64,000 bases of DNA. It comes from Mesostigma viride. Taxonomy: Eukaryota > Streptophyta > Mesostigmatophyceae > Mesostigmatales > Mesostigmataceae. A program made the position numbers and the translations under genes. The notes beneath the pieces were generated by a model. That model was not told the origin of the DNA. It did not search any database and saw nothing but the letters and a program-made list of their open reading frames with translations. The stretch lies in NCBI GenBank assembly GCA_009746045.1, contig RPFO01000667.1:2811273-2875272 (forward strand), read 5' to 3'. Positions 21,801 through 32,285 of the stretch are shown piece after piece. How positions within the stretch are numbered: position 1 is the first letter of the stretch; each line of letters starts with the position of its first letter.

Positions 21801-22632
21801 TATTGTCGTCAGAAGACTTGATATGCTATTTTCTGTGAAGGCGTTGGATTTTTGTGCATGACATGTAATCCTGCATTTAATAATGAAATTTTTTATGAAA
21901 TAGGAACTCGTCTTGCATGAGCCTTGCTGCAAATGCCATTCATTTTTTTTCCCCCGGGTAAATGGGTGTTAGGGGTTAGGTTGACCGAAATTTGAAGTGA
22001 AATCAAAGTGAAATTCTGATAAGTGACATGCGTACTGCAATTCAGAACGACATAGCGACATGATTGTAGTACCGGTAGTGTACGCGAGAAGCATACGACG
22101 TCGTAACCTACGGGACCAAGTACCGGGATCGTAAATTACCAACTCGTAGATTACCGTAGTGGCCCCAATATCTGTACGCGTAATTATCGTACGAATACTT
22201 TTAGGAATTTTTGTTACGTGTACGAGAACTTTTGGGAATTATTTTTACTGTACGTACGTATAATGTCAGGGTATATTCAAGGGTGCGCGAGTAGTAGGTA
22301 GTTCAGTTCAGTTTGACTGAACTGCATGTAGGTACTAGGTAGTAGCCATTTAGCTAACTGAATGCCAGCGGGCGGGTATATTGTGATGGTGTATGGGATA
22401 AATAAAAAATGCACAGTTTACCTCTGAGTCATGTCTCAACGCAGATCAAACGAAGTTTGCGCGCGAAAACTCCCTCCGGGCGCCGCGCCACGGGTAGCTA
22501 GGCTTTAAGGTCTGCGCCGCGCTGCGCTGGTGGTACCTAATTTTGAGGTGTACGAGGCCCGGAAGAGGGTTTTTTGGGGCCTGTACGAGGTCGATTCGTA
22601 CATAATTACGCGTATAGATATTGGGACCACTA

Positions 22633-22800
22633 CGGTACTACCTCGCAAATTACTACCTCGTACCTTACTACCTCGTAAATTACTACCTCGTACCTTACTA
22701 CCTCGTAAATTACTACCTCGTACATTACTACCTCGTACATTACTACCTCGTACATTACTACCTCGTAAATTACTACCTCGTAAATTACTACCTCGTAATT
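22633..22800 (+). repeat. D1 sub-terminal 15-bp repeat, ~11 copies
   Basis: Unit TTACTACCTCGTAAA with A/C/T variants at three positions, immediately inside the right end. The left end carries scattered relatives. Such arrays are typical transposase-binding regions. Confidence 0.9.
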
Positions 22801-22897
22801 TACGACGTCGGATCTTACCTCGGATCTAACTCGTAGCTTACGAGAAAGATCCGACCTCGGATGTAAACCGTAAGAGTAGTCTGTGCCGTAAATTACC

Positions 22898-22953
22898 ACC
22901 TCGTAATTTACGCCTCGGATCCTTTTTACTACCCTCGGACGAAAAGTATAGTG
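22898..22953 (-). repeat. D1 right terminal inverted repeat
   Basis: Perfect reverse complement of 11736-11791. Confidence 0.9.
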
Positions 22954-22955
22954 TA

Positions 22956-23374
22956 CTGGGTACCGGAACGTCATTATAGATTGGAAAATTTATCCTTGGT
23001 AGATATTACTCCTCCTACACCTGTTGATCCTCCTGTAAGACCTATACCTGAAGTATTAATGTCCAATGATGAGTTGCGTTCTGAACTAAAGGAATATGGA
23101 TATTTATTATGTATGTTCCTTCAGTTAGAAGTACAGGAGATACCTATCACTAATAATAGTGTGGATATAGATATAAACACAGTGGATACAATAGGAGTGG
23201 GATTTACTGAAAATGAAATAGTAAGATACATGGCTGTGATAGATTCCTCAAAGGTTTTTGAAGAAAAGACTCCTTCTTATCCTCCTCCTCGTTCTGTTTT
23301 ACACCGTGTAGTTATCAAGGACGGTGCAGTTCCTACGCACTCTCCGATGTATAGAATGGGCCCTACCGAATTAA
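22956..23374 (+). CDS. G1 pol part 2: PR-RT linker and RT N-terminus
   Basis: Continues the protease frame after D1 (SSY then WVPERHYRLENL). A linker is followed by the start of RT: VVIKDGAVPTHSPMYRMGPTEL, the Ty3 pattern of a proline-rich stretch before YR...E. Cut by D2 at the TTAA of codons GAA TTA A, and resumes at 24722. Confidence 0.9.
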
Positions 23375-24717
23375 CCCTTAGTCCGCTAACCCCCCGACCT
23401 GTCGGGGGGTTTGACTAACGGTCGAATTTCGCGCCGCGCCGAGAGCGCCGCGCCACCCGTGACGGAGGACAGTTGTCCGGTGGGTCCGGGAACACTTAGG
23501 GACGAAGGTGATGCATAGGTTTGGGGGTAATATCCGCCATAGCCTGGTAATTATAGGGCTGTAATCATAGGGGGTCACGTGACTTTGGCGGGAAATTTTC
23601 ACTCGCGCGCGCGCGTGACGAGATATGGCTGCCAACGTGCCGTTATCAGGGAAATTTTGCGTCTCGCGGCTCGAAACGGTTTAGAATGTTGCTCAGAATG
23701 ATGATGCGTGATTTTCGTAGGTCAGACATGGCCAGATTTTTAGGATTGGGAAAATACAGGTAGGAAAATACTGCCTTCTTGGTCGTCAGTGCCAGACAAG
23801 TCATCGCCTATCACATTTCCATTTTATCCTCATGGCCGGGCAGTCTGCGCCAGCCCAAGCATCCAGATTAGGTACGGGATGTCCGCTGATGCGTTTGCTG
23901 GGAATGCGGACGCGTTTATAGGTAATCTTTGAACGCAGCATCAACTGGTAATCATAAAGGATGCATGCATGATGCGGCTATGGCGACCTATGCCTGTAAA
24001 GCAATGGTATGTGTGAGATATGAGGGTCCCGGCCACTGGAATCCGGTCAGGACGTGAACGAGCCAGATACGGCAACGTGTTTGCGTGTCTTTTGCAGCGG
24101 AATACGTCTCCCATGCATTATATTTGACGAGATTTTAGTGCACCTTTCAGCAAGCTTCCATGCCTGCTGTAAAGAGTGGTATTAGCCCTGAAAGTGACCA
24201 GTTTATGGCATTTCTTTGGAGCATATCATTTCGTTAATGCAGGTAGGCAACATGTTTGTATTCCAGCACCTTTGGCAATCTTTTATAGCTTGTTATAATG
24301 CATTCTTGTATTGCATGTCATAGATGGCTGTGTACGCGCGCGTAACCCACACACGTATATGAGCACCTCATATAGGTCTAATGGGTTATTCGGGTGGTCT
24401 GACCCAAGGAAACCACCATTGGACTATCCAACTAAGTTGTCCAATGTTGATATTGAGATTCCCTACCCTACCTGGAAAGTTAGGGGGGGGTAGACTTTTC
24501 CTTGGGGAAAAAAGATCGTCTTTTGGCCAACTTTGAGTAGAGCTATCATCCAAATGCTTTGATAAAGCCGTGGTATTATTGCATATTCTGAAAGCCCTTG
24601 AAGTGTAGATACTCCTAGCATCTTGGTTGGGGGTATTTGGAGTTGTGGCCTGTGAGTTATGATTTTTTTCATTTTCAGGGGTATGAAAGAGCCAAAAATG
24701 GGTCAGCGGACTAAGGG
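23375..24717. mobile_element. D2: piggyBac-like non-autonomous element
   Basis: 1343 bp flanked by TTAA on both sides (23371-23374 and 24718-24721). Terminal inverted repeat CCCTTAGTCCGCTAACCC on the left, with one mismatch on the right (CCCTTAGTCCGCTGACCC). The CCC start plus TTAA fits piggyBac. No ORF of note, so it is probably mobilised in trans. A GCGCCGCGCC box occurs twice near the left end (23431, 23445). Confidence 0.85.
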
Positions 24718-24721
24718 TTAA

Positions 24722-27700
24722 AGGAACTAGAACAGATTTTAGTGTCGCTATTAGAAGCAGGATTGATAGAGCCTAGTAACTCCCCCTACTCAGCTGGTGT
24801 CCTGTTAGTTCCTAAGCCAAATGGCAAGTTTCGCCTAGTTACTGATTATAGGAAGTTGAATGATATTACTGTGAAGTCTAAATACCCTCTACCTCGTATT
24901 GATGATATATTTAATAAGGTTAAAGGTTCCACTTGTTTCACAGTACTGGATTGTGCGGATGGTTTTTGGCAGTTGCGGATAGCTCCTGAAGATTGTCATA
25001 AAACCGCCTTTGCTACCCCTTTTGGTCATTACCAGTTTAGAGTAGCGGCTATGGGACTCTGTAACTCGCCTGCCTCTTTTCAAATGTTAATGAATGAAGT
25101 GCTTAGACCTGTTATGGGAAATTCTCACCTTCCTCAAGTATCCTCTGATTTAAAGGATCCTTCCTTCTCCTCTGTTTCTTTATCTGAGCATGACCGTTCT
25201 TGTGCTCAAGCGTACTTAGATGATATTCTTATTTACTCTCCTGATTTTGAAACGCACCTACGTGATTTAAAGAAAGTATTAGAAATAATGGCTGAAAATT
25301 CTTTGTGGGCGCGCCGTGCTAAAGTTCGTTCGGGTAGGAGTGTCCCATTTTTAGGGCACGTTCTGTCAGATGCCGGGGTCGCTACCGACCCGGATAAAAC
25401 TAAGTCAATTCAGGAATGGCCTACTCCTACTGACGTTAAAGGTGTACGTAGTTTTCTAGGAATCGCTTCTTATTATAGGCGTTTTATCCCGCGTTTCGCA
25501 ACTATAGCAGCCCCTATTAATCATTTATTAAAGAAGGATATCCCCTTTGTTTGGAGTAGTGAATGTCAGTCGGCTTTTCAGTGCCTAAAATCCCTACTCC
25601 TTTCCCCTCCTGTACTCATCCTACCGGATACTACTAAACCCTTTGTTGTGGCTACAGATGCTAGTAAGGTAGCTATAGGTGGTGTCCTTCTCCAGGATCA
25701 GGGTCAGGGCTTACAGCCAATTGAGTATATCTCTAGGACAATGCTCCCTGCGGAGCGTAACTATCCCGTACACCAGCAGGAACTCTTAGCGGTGGTGTAT
25801 TGTTGCCACGCGTGGCAGCACTTCCTTAAAGGTGCTCAATTTGATGTCTGTCTGAATGAACCCTGTGAGTTAGATCCTTATAGGCTAGTTATCCAAACGG
25901 ATCACCGTCCCCTTACCCATCTTCTCTCCCAACCCAACCTTACTCCTCGGCAAGCGCTCTGGATGGAATTTTTAGCACAGTTTTCCCCTTTTAAACTTCA
26001 GTATGTCAAGGGTGTAGATAACATAGTACCAGATGCACTCTCTCGTCGTGCAGACTACTCCTTTTTCGAGGACCTTGATGTTCTCAATACTACTCTAGTT
26101 CCTACTACTATGGGTGTACCCCCTTATGGTGAACTACCTGATGATGAATCCTATGCCTACCTCTTTCATACAGCTGTTCGCATGCCTGATCTCCTTTCTC
26201 ACGTAGGACTCTCTCTCCCGTGTGAGGCCCTTCCCGTGGCCTCGGTGGGGGGGAGGGGAAAAATAAAATTTCTATACCGCTTAGCCATATAGCGACTAGG
26301 TCAGGAAAGTCTTACGAAAACGTAGTCCCTCTAGGACCTCCCCTTCTCTTTGGCAAGGCGGTAGGAGATCTCTTTAAACCTGTTCTGGATACCTCTGTAG
26401 CGATGCCTACCTCTGATCTTGAACGCCTTATTAGTAGATTTACGGCCACTGAGCCGGAAGCATTAGCTGCCATTGCTGCACATCCCCAACAATTAGGCAA
26501 GCATCCTTGTAAATTTGTAGGTGGGTTTTTATATGTGCAGGTAGCAGATTCTCCCCCTCAATGGCGCCTGTATGTCCCTCCTATCTGTCGCTCCTCCTTG
26601 CTCTTTGAGTTGCATGACTTAGCTGCTCATCAGGGTGGTAAACGGGTACGGGACTTAGTAGCCCGCTCTTATTACTGGCCTTCCCTTTATAAGGATGTAG
26701 ATGAGTATGTTAGAACTTGTCAATCTTGCCAGGAGATGAAACCCAATAACGTAGGACAGATAGCAGAACCTAGGACCTTGCCTGATCCCATCATGCCGTG
26801 GGATTCTATCATGATGGATTTTGTAGGACCTTTTAGAAAGAATGATAGGGGCAATGCCCAAATCCTTGTGTTCATAGATCGTTTTACTCGTATGTGCCAT
26901 CTTGTGCCGTGTCCTTTAGAACTCACAGCACGTGATTGCGCACGCCTATACCTCAATAATGTATACAGATATCATGGTTTGAGTAGGCAGTTTATTAGTG
27001 ATAAGGATAAATTATTTACCTCAGATTTTTGGCAGCAGTTTTTCGCTGCCATCGGTACCAAGGTTACCTACGGTACTGCCTACCACTCCTCCTCCTCTCA
27101 TTTAGTAGAGCGTCTTAATAGGGTAGTAGAAGAAGCGCTTAGGCACTATGTTAATGGCTCGGGTAGTGATTGGGAGGATTATTTATGTTTGGTAGAGTTC
27201 TCCCTCAACAATTGCCCCCAAGCTACGCATGGATATACGCCCTTCTTCTTAGATACTGGTAGACAGCCTCTTACCCCTACCTCTCTCTTAGCTAGTCCTC
27301 TACGGGACAAGGATGATGTGTCCCGAGATACTGTAGAAGGTGTACGGTCCTTACTAGATAGAATGAAAACTGCTCATGACCACGCGATCTCAGGGTACCA
27401 AAAAGCTCAGTCTAAGTACCTTGCTAGGTTGCGTGCCTCCTTAGATAGAAGAGCACCTGAGATAGAAATAGGAGATCTAGTATTAGTAGAAGGCCCCCGT
27501 GTTGGCCGTTTTGCTCATAAGTTTGAAGCAGAACTTAAGGTCAAACTTAGGCCCGCCTTCTTAGGACCCTTCCATGTTTTGTCTAGAGTAGGAAATTTCC
27601 TATATAAAGTCGATATTCCTACCTCTTGGCAGACACATTCGAACACCTTCCATAGGAGTCAGCTGAAACTGTACCACCCTAGTACGTTCGCTGGTAGAGA

Positions 27701-27929
27701 GCTAGCGCCTGCCCCTTTAGAGCATAACCCTGACACTGGGGAAGTAGAAGACGAAGTAGAAAGCATCGTGGCCCATAGAGATATCAAAAAGGGCCGCGGT
27801 ACCCAGCGTCAGTATAAAGTGAAGTGGATGTATGCTCGTAGTGAAGTAGATAAGGTCTGGTATACGGAGAGTGAGCTAGATGGGTGTAGTCGCCTGCTCC
27901 AGGAATATAAAACCCTGCACAAGCTCTAG
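24722..27929 (+). CDS. G1 pol part 3: RT, RNase H, integrase and chromodomain, with one frameshift
   Basis: RT motifs in order: EAGLIEPSNSPYSAGVLLVP, DYRKLND, LDCADGFWQLRI, FRVAAMGLCNSPASFQ, a ~26-residue insertion, then QAYLDDILIYSPDF (catalytic YLDD). RNase H: VVATDASKVAIGGVL, with a second insertion before TDHRPLTHLL. Integrase: zinc-binding HxnH-CxxC (LAAHQGGKRVRD, CQSCQ), then core MMDFVGPF, FISDKDKLF, HLVERLNRVVEE (D,D,E). C-terminus: GDLVLVEGP, SH3-like, then the chromodomain EVESIVAHRDIKKGRGTQRQ and YKVKWMYARSEVDKVWY. The frame changes in a G7 run at ~26247-26253, between RNase H and integrase: programmed slippage, mutation or sequencing error. Confidence 0.93.
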
Positions 27930-27979
27930 TTGTAGGCTTTCTCCTCTCTTATGTTATGTCTGCTGTCGACGGGTGGTTG

Positions 27980-28000
27980 GTTGTCCCCTCCCCTCCGCAG
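27980..28000 (+). promoter_or_regulatory. Splice-acceptor-like site upstream of the G1 3' ORF
   Basis: GTTGTCCCCTCCCCTCCGCAG is a long pyrimidine tract ending in CAG, 6 bp before ATG 28006. With the donor at 7050 it would give a subgenomic mRNA for the 3' ORF, in the manner of env genes. Confidence 0.5.
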
Positions 28001-28005
28001 CCGTC

Positions 28006-28886
28006 ATGTCAGAGCCTACTCCTCCGGCTGAGAGCCCGCTGCCGTCCCTGCCCCTACCGGACCCTGAGCTGTACTTCGAGGCCCTTCCGGGCCGTTGGGT
28101 GTCCCGGTCCAGTTATCCGGGTGGAGTCGTGCAGCCGGCCCTCCAGGTCCAGCATGCGGGTTTAGTCAGGGCTGCTCTCTTCACGGTCACGTGGTACGGT
28201 CCCTCCCCTGCTGACCCGCACCAGCTTGTTTTGCACGGGTTCGATGATGCCGGGCATTGTTTGTTAGAATGTGGCTCCAGCTGTCCAGCCTTGGGACAGA
28301 TAGACGCGGTTCTCCGGTGCCCCCGGGTATTTTCCTACCTTTCTACCCCTGTGGGCCGCACCTGCCTATGGGAGGTATTCCCCTGGCTTCCGGCCGAGGG
28401 TGATGCAGAAATAGATGATAACCCCTGCGACCTTCTACGGGCAGTAGAGTTCATGGAGATAGCAGACCAGACAGCGGGCGTAGGATGGGGCGACCCTGCT
28501 CCTACGGACGCGCCGGTAGAGGCCCAGTATTCTCCTGAGTATTCGGCCTCCCCTGCGGCGTCCTCCTCTTCGGTGTCTGCGCCTTCCCCTGTCCCGTCTT
28601 CACCGAGGTCGGTCCTGTGCGCATCGGTGGAGCCTACCCCTTTGGGCTCTGGTCGTGCGCCTGATCCTCTTTCGGCGACAGTTTCTGCGATGCAGGCGCA
28701 GATCCAGTCCCTGACGGCGGCCTTCGGGGCCTTCATGGCGGCCCAGGGGCACGCCCCAGCCACGCCAGGTGGGGTGTCTGCCGCAGCTGTGCCCCCTTCC
28801 CCTTCGGTCGCCTCGGCGTCTACGGGTCCGTCTGTGCCGCGCGAGCCCTCGGCGGCTGCGGCTCCCTCTGTTGCTGCGGCTCCTAC
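28006..28886 (+). CDS. G1 3' ORF, first part (split by C1)
   Basis: The ORF starts at ATG 28006, after the pol stop (27929). It is open to the C1 junction at 28886 and continues in frame at 36409: 881 + 1351 nt = 2232, an exact multiple of three, about 743 residues. The first ~150 residues look folded (PDPELYFEALPGRWVSRSSY, GLVRAALFTVTWYGP, CLWEVFPWLP). Residues ~170-300 are Ala/Pro/Ser-rich, with a short heptad-like patch (ATVSAMQAQIQSLTAAFGAF) that could oligomerise. No family recognised. Its position is that of env, but I see no signal peptide. Confidence 0.7.
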
Positions 28887-29563
28887 AGTTAACGAAACTG
28901 TGGCTGAACTGTGGTTCAGCCTGCACTGATTAATATCTACAGAGGAAGTAGTTATATTAATCAATAGGTTTACGTTGCTGGTTATGGCTACCAGCACAGA
29001 ATGCACGAAGCACGTGAGAACCGTCGCCAAAGGTGCGAGGACACAGGTGCAGGGAAAGTGGTGCTACCAAGTGGCAGCTTCCTGCTCGTTATATACTAAT
29101 TGTGACGCAGTCACATCCAGATGACTGATAGGACAGATCATCTCACAATATTGCTGTCCTTCACTCTGGACCAGCAGATCTCGACTCGTTATCCATAAAT
29201 AGTCACATCATTGTCCTGTCGCACAAGTCCTGTCACTATTTGTTACGTCTAATCAATAGCATTGAATAGACCGCAGTGTCGGAGACTAAATGTCCTATCG
29301 TACACTGTGACAAGACGTCGTATGCCACGCGTCACTTGAAGAACCACCGTAGAATCACTGAATCCAAGTAGAATGTAGTAGAACAGTATCTTGCTCATAT
29401 CTCGAGCAATACTCATCAGAATGAACCCGTTTCTGGATTGTAGTAACCGGAAGTAGAATCTCTACAAGCCAAGTAGCTTAGTAGAATAATATTGCTTGCC
29501 AGGCAATATTAACTCCAGCCCTTTCTTCTCTTTTAGAGCTTGGACATAACAGCCATATTAACT
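28887..29563 (-). repeat. C1 3' LTR
   Basis: 677 bp. A TATATAAC-type box lies on the minus strand opposite ~29091 (the same in the 5' LTR opposite ~35931). The last 45 bp at the right edge have a partial duplicate just outside (CCAGCCCTTTCTTTCTTTT). Confidence 0.95.
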
Positions 29564-29583
29564 CCAGCCCTTTCTTTCTTTTA
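29564..29583 (-). other. C1 polypurine tract
   Basis: CCAGCCCTTTCTTTCTTTTA on the plus strand is a purine run on the coding strand, directly before the 3' LTR. Confidence 0.7.
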
Positions 29584-30290
29584 GAGCTGTTAGGCTTGGC
29601 AACACATATATAGAAACAACATGCATAGCACTTGACATCCCTCCCAGCTCTCTGTAGTCTCTGCTCGGGATTAATCAAGCACCAGATCACAACACATCTC
29701 AGCCATGACGAATTACAATGAATTCCCTATCCACTGGAAGTAGAAAGCCAAGTGTTTGGAGTAGCAGCTTGTGGCTAACCAGAATAATGACCAAAATGGA
29801 ATCACCACCATAATGGCTCCTGATTGGAACCCCACAAGTTACCCACAAGACCTTATCAGGTAGACATTGATAGTTATCAGAACTGGCGCCCACCATGGAC
29901 TGAGAAATAGCACATCACAAAATATATTAAGCACATGACAAACTACCTTCCTCTGTCTGGGACAAAACTAGGGGGACCTGTCGCCACCTCACCAGCAAGG
30001 TTGATGGGTCAGCCAATCCGGGAAAATCCGCCTAAGCAGCCCCAGGGAATCGAACCCTGCCCTATAAAATCCCTTTGGTTGAGACAAACCTCAAACTGAG
30101 GACAAACCCCCAACCAACATCATGCTCCATGACTGAGCATTACATAGAATACAGTATTATACACATATGTACACAGAGCATTACTGCCCTCAGAGCATCA
30201 CAGCTCTCAGCATAACAGAGCCCAGCTCTATGTTAGCTCTTCTCACCCAATCAGTCACCAAACTCAAAGCTCCAACTGGAATTGCTCAAC
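29584..30290 (-). other. C1 3' untranslated region
   Basis: About 700 bp between the RNase H stop and the polypurine tract, with no coding signature. It includes a tRNA T-arm-like 17-mer near 30044 but no full cloverleaf. Confidence 0.6.
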
Positions 30291-32285
30291 TCACACAGAG
30301 GAGCTCATCAGCTTGTAAAGAAGCTTATATTGCTCAGCAGACTTGTGAGGCAACTTGGTCAAGGCATCAGCAGGATTCTCAGAACCTGGAAGATGTTGAA
30401 TATCCACCAGACCTGCCAACTCCTTCAACAGGAGATAATCCAGATCTCTGCTTCTGGCCAACTGCTTGTGCACAAACTGGACCATACCCATGTTATCTGA
30501 AAGGATCAAGGTTTCCAGCTGAAGAGTATGAGGAGTCACTGAAGCCATAGCTAGCAACAGCTCCTTGATGTACAAACTAGACTGAATCCCTTCACAAATG
30601 GCTCTGCACTCAGAGACATCTGAACTCACAGCAACCCTTCTTTGAAGACGACTGTACCAGGCCACAAGACTAGGCCTATGTTGCTGAAGCACAAACAAGC
30701 CAGCTGACCTGCCTCTGACCTTAGAAACTTGCCTGCTATCCATGGAGCTATCAACATAGATATCCAAGGAAAATGGCAAAGACAAATCAATCCCAGCTAA
30801 AGTAATACCAGGAGACTTGTTAACATGTGCAATAATCTGGGAAGGCTCCTCCAGAATTAGCACATCATCAGGGGATCTGCTATGGACCATCATGTCAGGC
30901 CCACAAATGCTGCCATACCAGGCCAACTTGCCTTTCAGCTCAGGTGCAATGGATGACGTCATGACCTCTGGAACAGATTGAAGAATGGTACTCTTGTAGT
31001 CATTGCCCGCCTGCAGCTTAATCAGCCACTGACTCCCCTCCTGAACCAATGTAGCCTGCATTCCACAGAACGTGACAGCCTCTCCAGGCTTCTGCCACAA
31101 TTCTTTTCCCAAAGGAAATGCATCATTAATGATGGGCACAAACTGACTCAACCACTTAGTGGGAGCAATCAAGTGCAAGTCATCACCATGCAGGCTAGCA
31201 TACACAGGTAAATCATGCCACCTACCCAGCAATAAACATGGGTCCACAGATGACACCTTCAACCCACAGTGTTTAGTCAAGAAGTCTTCCAAGGTGAGCC
31301 TCCAAATGATGGGACTGGACCTGAGACCTTCTAGACCCTTCAGAATCAGCAGGTAGCTAGACTGGAGCTCTGCCTGCCAGGCTACAGGAACTGGCACATG
31401 AAATGGAGTTTCACAATGCCACACCTGCTGAGCCACACTGGGATCACCCTTCAGAAATGCTCTCTTGAAATCTAGCAGAACTGAAGACATATCAGCACCC
31501 TGGTTCAGCATACCGACATACAGGCACAATAAAATACGCCATGTATCATGTAGCATCCCAGGTGTATACAACTCCTCGCCCAGAAGATCCCCAGTACCAC
31601 GGTATTCATTAAGAACTGGACGCACATGGGGAACAGACACCCCCTCCACCTCCTTCCGCTTGATGACGAATCTGAGCTTCAACCGTGTACTGTATGGAGG
31701 AACTTCATTCACAGGCTGACAGCAGTCAAACTGCAACCACTCCTCTAGGGCCTTGGCAAATGCTAGCCTCCAGGCCTCAAACATCAGAGGAGAACTCATT
31801 TCCTGGACAAGCTGATCATAGCTAAGAGGAGAATGAGCAGCCAGTGATCTCTTAGTAATACCAATACTGCTAGGATGAAGAGCAGCTGGCATCACAAGAC
31901 TGGAAGCCACAGGAATCTGATCCTCAGGCCACTGCACATTCCTGATCGCTTTCACAGAGAAAAAATTAAGATTCAGGGCCCTGAAGTTAGTCAGTGGAAT
32001 GCTACCCCAACCCTTACGAATAAGGCTATGAGATACAACCACAACTCCAGGGGTGCAAAGAAAATTCTGACCCAAAATGATAGGGCCATCGTAATCTTCT
32101 AGCACTAGGAAGGAAACATCTACACCCATAAATGGTAAGATGATTTCTCCTACCACTTTCATATGAACCCTGCCACTAAAGTCAGACACCCAGGAACAGC
32201 TAGACTCGCCAATCTGCCGCTGCCCTGTATGCTGAGACCCCATGATGAGACCTCTGCATTGGTATCTACTTCTAGTGCAGTGCAC
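30291..32285 (-). CDS. C1 pol part 2: protease C-terminal half, RT, RNase H
   Basis: Near the start: ILPFMGVDVSFLVLEDYDGP then IILGQNFL, a retropepsin-like C-terminal lobe (ILG-x-x-FL). RT follows, of copia type: RLKLRFVIKRK, VLLDFKRAFLKG, and LPVYASLHGDDLHLIAPTKW, where HGDD replaces the usual YVDD. RNase H: LDIYVDSSMD, SSDVSECRAICEG (E), LILSDNMGMVQF (D), HLPGSENPADALTKLP. It lies in a different frame from the integrase ORF and overlaps it by 127 nt. The protease active-site half is encoded in the integrase frame (near 32262). Confidence 0.85.
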   Translation of the reverse strand: MHCTRSRYQCRGLIMGSQHTGQRQIGESSCSWVSDFSGRVHMKVVGEIILPFMGVDVSFLVLEDYDGPIILGQNFLCTPGVVVVSHSLIRKGWGSIPLTNFRALNLNFFSVKAIRNVQWPEDQIPVASSLVMPAALHPSSIGITKRSLAAHSPLSYDQLVQEMSSPLMFEAWRLAFAKALEEWLQFDCCQPVNEVPPYSTRLKLRFVIKRKEVEGVSVPHVRPVLNEYRGTGDLLGEELYTPGMLHDTWRILLCLYVGMLNQGADMSSVLLDFKRAFLKGDPSVAQQVWHCETPFHVPVPVAWQAELQSSYLLILKGLEGLRSSPIIWRLTLEDFLTKHCGLKVSSVDPCLLLGRWHDLPVYASLHGDDLHLIAPTKWLSQFVPIINDAFPLGKELWQKPGEAVTFCGMQATLVQEGSQWLIKLQAGNDYKSTILQSVPEVMTSSIAPELKGKLAWYGSICGPDMMVHSRSPDDVLILEEPSQIIAHVNKSPGITLAGIDLSLPFSLDIYVDSSMDSRQVSKVRGRSAGLFVLQQHRPSLVAWYSRLQRRVAVSSDVSECRAICEGIQSSLYIKELLLAMASVTPHTLQLETLILSDNMGMVQFVHKQLARSRDLDYLLLKELAGLVDIQHLPGSENPADALTKLPHKSAEQYKLLYKLMSSSV

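Noticed and set aside
21970-21990. Telomere-like TTAGGGGTTAGG
   Set aside because: A single short run, not an array.
28335-29030. 231-residue minus-strand frame opposite the G1 3' ORF
   Set aside because: Shadow frame that runs across the C1 insertion boundary.
30044-30062. tRNA T-arm-like GGGTTCGATTCCC on the minus strand
   Set aside because: No acceptor, D or anticodon arms fit around it.
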